The notes beneath the pieces are model-generated. The model saw only the letters and a list, made by a program, of their open reading frames with translations. It did no database searches and was not told the DNA's origin. The position numbers and the translations under genes are program-made. From positions 1 through 64,000 of the forward strand of contig NZ_JADHDX010000006.1 in assembly GCF_016820585.1 (NCBI RefSeq): a stretch of 64,000 nt of DNA, given 5' to 3'. The DNA comes from Arthrobacter beigongshangensis. Its GTDB lineage: Bacteria; Bacillota; Bacilli; Bacillales_A; Planococcaceae. This document shows positions 1-6,412 of the stretch, piece by piece (positions within the stretch are counted from its first letter, which is position 1; every line of letters starts with the position of its first letter).

Positions 1-65
1 CCGAACGGTACGTACGGTGGTGTGAGAGGTCGGCTAGTCAATTAATGATTAGCCTCCTACTCGAT
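1..65 (+). mobile_element. Group II intron, 3' end (domain V remainder and domain VI)
   Basis: The first 65 bases match the end of a bacterial group II intron. A partial domain V arm (CGTACGGT) is followed by GTGTGAGAGGTCGGCTAG and a complementary TAGCCTCCTACTCGAT. These form a domain VI hairpin with a bulged A (in TACTCGAT) about seven bases from the 3' end, as expected for the branch-point adenosine, and the intron would end in AT. The rest, including any intron-encoded reverse transcriptase, lies outside the window. It ends one base before the stop codon of the minus-strand oxidoreductase. Based on recognition of domains V/VI only. Confidence 0.7.
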
Positions 66-1433
66 TTAATCAATCGACACCGCAAACAAATCATTCAATG
101 CCTCGCTCATCGTAGGGTGTGTGAAAATCGTATCGCGTAAAAATGTGTACGGCAATTTGGCTTCCATAGCAAGGCGAACGATATTGATCATTTCACTCGA
201 CTCTGCACAAAATAAGGTACACCCTAAAATCTTTTGTGAGTCGGGATCGACAAGAGCTTTTAACAGCCCGTCCGTTTGTTGTACAACACGTGCACGTGGA
301 ATGGCAGCCGCGGGGAGTGTAACGACCTGGTAAGCAACACCTTTCTCCTTCGCCATTTTTTCATTCAATCCGACTTGTGATAAAACAGGGTCAATAAATA
401 CGGAGTAGGGCACATTGTTGCGTTGTTTTCTTGTATAGTTTCCGGCGCCAAACAGTTGGTCCTTCACAATCCGAAAATCATCTAATGAAATATACGTGAA
501 CTGAGGACCGCCATTGACATCGCCTAGCGCCCAAATATGATCCACCGTCGTTTTCAATACATCATCGACGACAATGGCTCCTCGCTCACTGACCTCAATA
601 GAAGTATTTTCGAGTCCTAGCCCTTCTGTATTTGGCTTTCTTCCTGTAGCCAGTAGCAGTGCATCTCCATATACTTCCGCTTGATCGGAGTCTCCTGCTT
701 GATAAGAAACAACCACGCCACCATCTCGATTTTCAACGGACTTCACTTTACTGTCGACAATAAATGTGATGTTTTTCGACTCAAGTACTTTCTTCACTTC
801 AGCCGCAATATCCCGATCTTCATTGCGTAAAAACATGGGAGAGCTGTCAATGACGATTACTGTTGAACCGAAGTTTGCATAAATTGAAGCAAACTCTAAG
901 CCAATATAGCCCCCGCCAATGATAACCAGCTTGTCAGGAAACTGATCCAACTGTTGCAAGGTCGTTGAATTATAGACGAAATCAGCAGTCTTCAATCCTT
1001 CAATGGCTGGAGTAATCGGCGAAGAGCCTGTGTTAATAAAGAATTTATCGGCTGACAACTCAAGTGTTTCATTGTCAGTTGTTACTTGAACCGTACTGTT
1101 ATCTAAAAATGTAGCGGTTCCCGTATAGACCGTGACGCCTTCCGCATCAGCTAGCATATGAAAATTTTTATCGCGTAAAAATGAAGTTAACCCATCTTTT
1201 TGTTCAATCGCATTTTTATAAAAATCCTCGTTAGAAGCACTAGAAAGCTTACGTTCATTCGATTGATGAACGAGTGATTTTGTGGGAATGCAAGCAATGT
1301 TTATACAAGTCCCTCCGTACATCTCAGCAGACTTCTCAATCATCGCAACATGCTGGCCATTCTTCGCAAGCGTTGAAGCTAATGTTTTTCCACCTTTACC
1401 AAACCCGATGATAATTGCATCAAAATGATTCAT
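66..1433 (-). CDS. FAD-dependent pyridine nucleotide-disulfide oxidoreductase, RclA/MerA type
   Basis: This 455-aa protein is a class I flavoprotein disulfide reductase. The N-terminal FAD Rossmann motif GFGKGGKT is at about residues 10-17, and the redox pair Cys43/Cys48 sits in GGTCINIACIPTK. The NAD(P)H-binding motif GGGYIGLEFA is near residue 173, a second FAD motif (ATGRKPNT, then ALGDVNGG) follows, and the C-terminal THPTMSE holds the partner His. The Cys43/Cys48 spacing and overall length match RclA and the staphylococcal hypothiocyanous acid reductase, which protect against reactive chlorine and thiocyanate oxidants; mercuric reductase extra cysteines are absent. The start ATG follows GAGGAGCG. 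It stands alone, ending beside a group II intron. The exact oxidant substrate is inferred. Confidence 0.85.
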   Translation of the reverse strand: MNHFDAIIIGFGKGGKTLASTLAKNGQHVAMIEKSAEMYGGTCINIACIPTKSLVHQSNERKLSSASNEDFYKNAIEQKDGLTSFLRDKNFHMLADAEGVTVYTGTATFLDNSTVQVTTDNETLELSADKFFINTGSSPITPAIEGLKTADFVYNSTTLQQLDQFPDKLVIIGGGYIGLEFASIYANFGSTVIVIDSSPMFLRNEDRDIAAEVKKVLESKNITFIVDSKVKSVENRDGGVVVSYQAGDSDQAEVYGDALLLATGRKPNTEGLGLENTSIEVSERGAIVVDDVLKTTVDHIWALGDVNGGPQFTYISLDDFRIVKDQLFGAGNYTRKQRNNVPYSVFIDPVLSQVGLNEKMAKEKGVAYQVVTLPAAAIPRARVVQQTDGLLKALVDPDSQKILGCTLFCAESSEMINIVRLAMEAKLPYTFLRDTIFTHPTMSEALNDLFAVSID

Positions 1434-1558
1434 AATTTCACGCTCCTCTTTTAACTATTGCCTTGTTGGTGGAAGGGTAAACGTGTGGGGAAATATTGAA
1501 GTGAAGAATAACCCTCAACAGTCAGCTTATCTATATATGTTGACCTAAAAAATCTCTC

Positions 1559-1660
1559 AACAACGCTCGGCGCTTGGGGATGCCTCCCGCGATAAGCCTA
1601 ATAGAAGACCGCTATTAGTCTTATCGCTTCGGCTACCCCGGTAAGGCGCCTTCGCTGGAG
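1559..1660 (+). repeat. 102-bp palindromic intergenic repeat, family A copy 1
   Basis: This structured element starts AACAACGCTCGGCGC and ends GGCGCCTTCGCTGGAG. The central hairpin pairs GCGATAAG with CTTATCGC around an AAGACCG loop, and an outer layer carries GGGGATGCCTCCC opposite CGGCTACCCC. A second copy of the same length lies in reverse orientation at 19829-19930, with compensating changes in the central stem. It lies between two unrelated genes and has no ORF. Confidence 0.8.
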
Positions 1661-1735
1661 ACTAGATAGAATCATTGCGCAGGCATTCGCCTATGTAAGG
1701 TATAATCAGAGTATTACAACATCGAGGGGGATTTT

Positions 1736-3340
1736 ATGGATTACTTATATCACCCGTACCAATCACAGCGTCATACTGTATTTGCTAGAAAAGGAATGGT
1801 CGCTACATCTCAACCTCTTGCAGCCAATGCAGGATTGGAGATTATGCAACAAGGTGGCAACGCGATAGACGCAGCCATCGCCACTGCGGCAGCGCTAACA
1901 GTCGTTGAACCGACTTCAAATGGAATTGGCGGCGATGCATTTGCACTCGTGTGGGTGAAGGATAAGCTCTTCGGACTCAATGCATCCGGTCCAGCGCCTG
2001 CCACATTAACGCCCGCAGCCGTGAAAGCACTTGGGCATGACAAGATGCCGGTTCATGGCATGGTGCCGATAACAGTGCCCGGTGCGCCAGCTGCTTGGGC
2101 GGAATTATCACGGAGATTCGGTAAGCTACCATTAAAAGAAGTGCTGGCACCCGCCATTCGCTATGCAGAAGAGGGCTATCCATTGACGCCAATCCTCGCG
2201 AAATACTGGGGATTCGCTTATAAAAAATTCAAAGAAACGCTCACGGACGATGAATTCACAGCATGGTTTGACACCTTTGCACCAAATGGCCGTGCACCTG
2301 AAACCGGTGAAATGTGGTCTTCGCCAGGCCATGCGAAAACACTACGGTCGATTGCGGACACAGATGCGCGTGATTTTTATGAAGGAGAAATTGCGAATCA
2401 AATCGATGCCTGTATGAAAAAGTACGGTGGGTTTTTATCTAAAGAAGATCTTGCTGCCTACAAGCCGGAATGGGTTGAGCCCATTTCTGTGAACTATAAA
2501 GGGTACGACGTATGGGAAATTCCACCGAATGGTCATGGCATGGTTGCACTTATGGCGCTTAATATCTATAAGAAACAAAGTAAACCACAATGGAATTCGG
2601 TCCAGACATTCCATGAGCAAATCGAAAGTATGAAGTTAGCCTTCACAGACGGCAAAGCATTTATTACAGAAGAAGCGGATATGCCAGTCGAAACGGCACA
2701 TCTATTATCGGAGGAATATGCCGAAAAACGTTCCGCATTGATTGGTGATGAAGCACTAGATCCACAACAGTATGACTTGCCGAAAGGTGGAACCGTCTAC
2801 CTGGCAACGGCTGATGAGGAAGGGAATATGGTGTCCTTCATCCAGTCCAACTACATGGGCTTTGGTTCGGGCATTGTGATACCGGGAACAGGCATTGGCC
2901 TGCAAAATCGCGGACATGACTTTTCACTGGAAGAGGGTCATCCAAATGTATTGAAGCCGGGGAAACGAACGTATCACACGATCATTCCGGGATTCCTATC
3001 GAAAGATGGACTAGCAGTTGGACCATTTGGTGTCATGGGTGGCTATATGCAACCGCAAGGCCACTATCAAGTTGTGCTCAACACAGTGGACTTTTTACTG
3101 AATCCACAAGCGGCATTGGATGTGCCGAGATGGCAATGGATAGAAGGCAAGAAAATACTGGTGGAGCCGGAGTTTTCGAGTCATTTAGTGCAGGCGCTTA
3201 TTCGAAAAGGACATGATATAACCGTTGCTAAGGATAGCGGCAGTTTTGGACGAGGGCAGATTATATGGAGGAATCCGGTGACGGGTGTGCTGCAGGGAGG
3301 CACGGAATCGCGGACGGATGGGGCGATTGCGGTTTGGTGA
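1736..3340 (+). CDS. Gamma-glutamyltransferase family protein (YwrD-like)
   Basis: The 534-aa product is an N-terminal-nucleophile hydrolase of the gamma-glutamyltranspeptidase family, which cleaves gamma-glutamyl amides such as glutathione. The early block GGNAIDAAIATAAALTVVEP is typical of the family's large subunit. The precursor would self-cleave before the catalytic Thr at about residue 352 in PKGGTVYLATADEEGN, and a Gly-rich GGYMQPQGH block lies near the C terminus. There is no signal peptide, so it should be cytoplasmic like Bacillus subtilis YwrD rather than secreted Ggt. The start ATG follows GAGGGGGATTTT, with a TATAAT box at 1701-1706. A strong hairpin terminator lies just downstream. 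The physiological substrate is unknown. Confidence 0.88.
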   Translation: MDYLYHPYQSQRHTVFARKGMVATSQPLAANAGLEIMQQGGNAIDAAIATAAALTVVEPTSNGIGGDAFALVWVKDKLFGLNASGPAPATLTPAAVKALGHDKMPVHGMVPITVPGAPAAWAELSRRFGKLPLKEVLAPAIRYAEEGYPLTPILAKYWGFAYKKFKETLTDDEFTAWFDTFAPNGRAPETGEMWSSPGHAKTLRSIADTDARDFYEGEIANQIDACMKKYGGFLSKEDLAAYKPEWVEPISVNYKGYDVWEIPPNGHGMVALMALNIYKKQSKPQWNSVQTFHEQIESMKLAFTDGKAFITEEADMPVETAHLLSEEYAEKRSALIGDEALDPQQYDLPKGGTVYLATADEEGNMVSFIQSNYMGFGSGIVIPGTGIGLQNRGHDFSLEEGHPNVLKPGKRTYHTIIPGFLSKDGLAVGPFGVMGGYMQPQGHYQVVLNTVDFLLNPQAALDVPRWQWIEGKKILVEPEFSSHLVQALIRKGHDITVAKDSGSFGRGQIIWRNPVTGVLQGGTESRTDGAIAVW

Positions 3341-3346
3341 GGAATT

Positions 3347-3405
3347 AAAAAAGGTACTTAGCTCTGAAACAATTGCGCGTTGTTTTCAGAGCTAGGTACC
3401 TTTTT
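3347..3405 (+). terminator. Bidirectional Rho-independent terminator
   Basis: A long stem pairs AAAAAGGTACTTAGCTCTGA with CAGAGCTAGGTACCTTTTT. A-run and T-run flanks allow use by the gamma-glutamyltransferase gene on the plus strand and the 46-aa gene on the minus strand. Its outer sequence (AGGTACCT...TCTGAAAC) recurs at 17222-17271. Confidence 0.9.
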
Positions 3406-3417
3406 GTGGTCTAATCA

Positions 3418-3558
3418 TTATTGGTCGGAAGTTGTATTGGTATTCCCAGAAGCGTTTTCATAAGCAACTAAAGTTACTCCTAATTTATCCTCCAATACAT
3501 TCAATGCTGCTAATTGTTCATGGTTCAAATCTGCTATTGCAACCTTATCAAGTGGCAT
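3418..3558 (-). CDS. 46-aa hypothetical protein
   Basis: This small reading frame encodes MPLDKVAIADLNHEQLAALN followed by a second half ending NTNTTSDQ. It is preceded by a strong ribosome binding site (GGAGAGGGGGATTTGAT before the ATG) and ends exactly where the shared terminator begins, which supports a real gene. The first 30 residues look like one amphipathic alpha-helical segment (LNHEQLAALNVLEDKLGV), followed by a polar tail. No membrane segment or metal motif is present. The family is not recognised. Confidence 0.65.
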   Translation of the reverse strand: MPLDKVAIADLNHEQLAALNVLEDKLGVTLVAYENASGNTNTTSDQ

Positions 3559-3748
3559 ATCAAATCCCCCTCTCCAATTTAGCTATATTGTATCCGGTGT
3601 AGGTGGGATTATACGCTTGAAATCAATACCGATGAAGCGCCCTCGCTCAAAGCTAGTTGGAATAGGGTTTTCAATGGGTAAGGACCAAATAAGGAATGTT
3701 TAGCTCATCCTCTTCGCGAATTCATTTCATATTTATTGGTACTTGTAA

Positions 3749-4324
3749 TTAGTCGTGGATTACTGATAAAGGAAACTTCCAAACCAATCGGTTATTATTT
3801 TTAGTATCTTTTTCAGTGACTTGATAAGGAGTTCCAGCTAATTTAACTCTACCTGTATATTGATAGCGATTGCTTTTATGTACTTCAAATAGATGCAAAT
3901 CCACCTTATTCGTGTCAGATTCAAACAAAGTAATATTTTGATTGCCTGTTAAAGTTTGATCGCCTGTCTGGCCCATTCCTGTGTAATGTAGAATATTGCC
4001 TTGCCAATTATCTAAATAAAGGCCCAGCGTATGGTTCATGACTAGAACAAGGGTAGTTGTTTTATGGGACCTTCTCATACCACCCTGAGGAGAGCATTTG
4101 AAAGTTTGTGCAAGTGTTTCATTATCAATGATTGCATTACTTTTGAGCTTATTGATATCTTCCCTTTGCAGTTCAAACCATTGATCCAGTTCGGATTGAA
4201 GGAAGTAAGGTTTCTTTCCTCTATAAAGAGTAGGAATGCCTGCTTTTCTTAACATCGTTAAACTAGATGAAGTTAGGCCATATTGTTCTAGCGTTTGTTT
4301 TACGCTTAAATAATTATTATCCAA
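3749..4324 (-). CDS. Winged-HTH protein with ScoMcrA/SRA-like modified-DNA reader domain
   Basis: The roughly 190-aa product has two parts. Residues 1-65 (from a TTG start at 4324) look like an excisionase/MerR-type winged helix: LSVKQTLEQYGL, then YRGKKPYFLQSELDQWF. From about residue 80 the protein carries the block KCSPQGGMRRSHKTTTLVLV, then LYLDNWQGNILHYTGMGQTG and LHLFEV...YQYTGRV, ending VWKFPL. I recognise this as the SRA-like domain found fused to HNH nucleases in ScoMcrA-type modification-dependent restriction enzymes. No HNH or other nuclease motif is present, so it may be a reader or regulator only. A GTG start 12 bases upstream overlaps the AGGAG ribosome site and is less likely. 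It opens the accessory island. Confidence 0.65.
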   Translation of the reverse strand: MDNNYLSVKQTLEQYGLTSSSLTMLRKAGIPTLYRGKKPYFLQSELDQWFELQREDINKLKSNAIIDNETLAQTFKCSPQGGMRRSHKTTTLVLVMNHTLGLYLDNWQGNILHYTGMGQTGDQTLTGNQNITLFESDTNKVDLHLFEVHKSNRYQYTGRVKLAGTPYQVTEKDTKNNNRLVWKFPLSVIHD

Positions 4325-4497
4325 ATGTAGGCACACTCCTTTTTACTCAATTTATTCAGTCAATTGTATCAAAGAAGTTAATGAAATTGATAGATATTTG
4401 ATCTTTCGGGGAAAATCTATCCAAATAAAATACATATAGCTGGTTTGAAAAAGTTATTGTAGGGGATCGGATAGATAGGTGGAAAGGAGTGCCTAAT

Positions 4498-4872
4498 TTG
4501 AAACCAATGATCCAGTATAGAATTCAAGAAACAGCAGTCCAAGTGATTCGTGATGATGGAAAAGTCGCGATTAAGAATGGAGTGTTAATAGAAGGAGAGC
4601 AGCTTTGTACAATTTACAATTTGGATGAAGAGTCGTTTTCATTTGTTTGTGCCATGATTGAGGATTTGGCTCATATACTTTCATCCCAGGGCTTGTCGAT
4701 GCAAGTAGGTGATTACGAAGAGGAAACAGAAGAATCAGTAGGTGTATGTGATGAAAAAATGCTTTACGTCTGCAACGAGTGTCATGAAATGCACGAAGAT
4801 GAAACATACATATGCCAGGTTTGTGATTGTGAGAGCTTGCGGCTTGTCCCTGAATCAGAACTGATCAATTGA
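4498..4872 (+). CDS. Hypothetical protein with C-terminal zinc-ribbon-like motif (paralogue A)
   Basis: This is a protein of about 124 aa. The N-terminal 70 residues (VQVIRDDGKVAIKNGVLIEG...LCTIYNLDEESFSFVC) are paralogous to the next gene. The C terminus has two CxxC knuckles, CNECHEMHEDETYICQVCDC, resembling a zinc ribbon. The start is set at TTG 4498, eight bases after GGAAAGGAG; a GTG at 4489 lies inside that ribosome site. The two genes are separated by 16 bases and are probably co-transcribed. The function is not recognised. Confidence 0.7.
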   Translation: MKPMIQYRIQETAVQVIRDDGKVAIKNGVLIEGEQLCTIYNLDEESFSFVCAMIEDLAHILSSQGLSMQVGDYEEETEESVGVCDEKMLYVCNECHEMHEDETYICQVCDCESLRLVPESELIN

Positions 4873-4888
4873 GTGGGGGGGGGGAACA

Positions 4889-5269
4889 ATGAATTTCAAA
4901 AGTGCATCAGTTCAAGTGCTGAATGAAAACGGGGAAATAATTATTGATGATGGAATATTAATAGAAAGTGATGAAATCTGTGCGATTTATGATACAAATA
5001 AAGGCTGTTTCGAGTTCATATGTGAAACGCGCTTTGAATTGAGTATCTTGCTTACTGCTCAAGATCTGCGCATAAAAAACCCAGATGAAGAGGAGCGCTT
5101 ATGCTCGGAATGTGGAGTGCTGATGCAAGAGGGGTTTGTCTTTGAATCGGATGCCACGCAGTATTGTAGTGAGGAGTGCTTGACCCAAGTGATTACGTGG
5201 GAGGATTATTTGGTGATGCATGATAATGGCGATGGAGATGTTTATTGGACGGATTGGTATGATTGTTGA
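4889..5269 (+). CDS. Hypothetical Cys-rich protein (paralogue B) behind a G10 tract
   Basis: The 126-aa product shares the N-terminal domain of the preceding gene (VQVLNENGEIIIDDGILIES then ICAIYDTNKGCFEFIC). The C terminus is different, with CSECGV near residue 72 and YCSEECL near residue 92, a possible treble-clef or zinc-ribbon pair. The ribosome binding site consists of an uninterrupted run of ten G residues (4875-4884) ending four bases before the ATG, so slippage of the run would alter ribosome-site length and spacing. The pair probably arose by tandem duplication followed by divergence of the metal-binding half. The function is unknown. Confidence 0.7.
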   Translation: MNFKSASVQVLNENGEIIIDDGILIESDEICAIYDTNKGCFEFICETRFELSILLTAQDLRIKNPDEEERLCSECGVLMQEGFVFESDATQYCSEECLTQVITWEDYLVMHDNGDGDVYWTDWYDC

Positions 5270-5303
5270 AAAAAGAAATTACCTTTACTTTTCATGGGTA
5301 GCA

Positions 5304-5771
5304 TCATTTGATTTTCTTGTAATCATCATAAGGATCATAGTCTTCATGATTATATTCAATACATTCGTAAAACAGTATTTCGCCATGTTTATTAACGATG
5401 ACATGCTCCTTCAACTCTAATTCAAAGACTATTCCTTCCGCTTCAATAGCCAAATTGTTTCGCTGAGCTAAGGCTACTAATTCATTTGTTTTAAGACCGT
5501 GAGCTTGATCCCACACAACACTAACTTCATAAATACCAGGCGTATCCGTTTTCTTTATATCGTGCTTACGCTCAAAACCAATAAACGCACGATCTGTATC
5601 TAATACATACAAATCTTCAGGAGTAAAATCATCCGGAAAAACAAGTGTACTTCCTTCTACTTTTGCATGTACAGGCATCCTTAGCTGCATCGTTCTCGTT
5701 GTGATGAACGATAAAATATCCTCAATTCCGCCCGTTAATATCGCATAACCATCGACCCAGTTTGCCATCAT
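5304..5771 (-). CDS. Hypothetical protein, possibly YubB/Api92 ferredoxin-like fold
   Basis: This is a 155-aa acidic protein starting MMANWVDGYAILTGGIEDIL. The opening NW...ILTG-type pattern resembles the N terminus of YubB/Api92-like ferredoxin-fold proteins carried by phages and plasmids, but the usual Cys is absent, so the assignment is weak. The C terminus is Asp/Tyr-rich (YNHEDYDPYDDYKKIK). The start is supported by GGAGGGATC before the ATG. It converges on the paralogous pair with only about 34 bases between stop codons. Confidence 0.55.
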   Translation of the reverse strand: MMANWVDGYAILTGGIEDILSFITTRTMQLRMPVHAKVEGSTLVFPDDFTPEDLYVLDTDRAFIGFERKHDIKKTDTPGIYEVSVVWDQAHGLKTNELVALAQRNNLAIEAEGIVFELELKEHVIVNKHGEILFYECIEYNHEDYDPYDDYKKIK

Positions 5772-5973
5772 GATCCCTCCGTAAACAAAAATGTTTTATA
5801 TCAATTAAACATAATGGGCCGGGTGGCTTATGGCAATCCTTACATCGGAAAGTTCATAGAATGGCCAAAGAAAATGTATAGTCCTCATGATTGTTGAAAA
5901 TTGGCGGTAGATGTTGGATAATGTTTGTATACAGATAATTCGGAACTAAATTTAATGTGAATAGAAAGAAAAG

Positions 5974-6387
5974 GTGAGCATCATTAAGAAAACAGTGCAT
6001 GTTGTAGGTGCAATTATTGAAAATGATAACAAAGAAATTCTTTGTGCACTACGCGGACCAGAAATGACGTTACCAAACTACTGGGAGTTCCCGGGGGGCA
6101 AGATTGAGCAAGGTGAATCAAAGGAAGAAGCATTAAAGCGAGAGATTCAAGAAGAGTTGGGCTGCACGATCGAAGTTTTTGATCATGTTGAAGACACGAC
6201 ATATGAATATGAAAAAGTCATTGTGAGATTAGAGACATTTATAGCGAAGGTTGTTTCAGGAATACCAAAAGTCTCTGAACACGCGGAATTAAAGTGGATG
6301 ACTAGACAAGAGTTACCGTCACTTAACTGGGCACCCGCAGATATTCCCGCCATTGAAAAGTTATCGAATACAATCCTGAACAAATAA
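5974..6387 (+). CDS. Nudix hydrolase (MutT-like NTP pyrophosphohydrolase)
   Basis: The 137-aa protein carries a complete Nudix box, GGKIEQGESKEEALKREIQE then ELGC (about residues 41-64), with the metal-binding REIQEE core intact. This family hydrolyses nucleoside diphosphates linked to another moiety, often (d)NTPs or oxidised nucleotides. It starts at GTG 5974. It lies 25 bases upstream of the PLD-helicase gene on the same strand and is probably co-expressed with it; I recall such pairings for DUF3427 helicases. The substrate cannot be read from the sequence. Confidence 0.88.
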   Translation: MSIIKKTVHVVGAIIENDNKEILCALRGPEMTLPNYWEFPGGKIEQGESKEEALKREIQEELGCTIEVFDHVEDTTYEYEKVIVRLETFIAKVVSGIPKVSEHAELKWMTRQELPSLNWAPADIPAIEKLSNTILNK

Positions 6388-6412
6388 TATAAAGAAATGA
6401 TGTGATGTTTAG

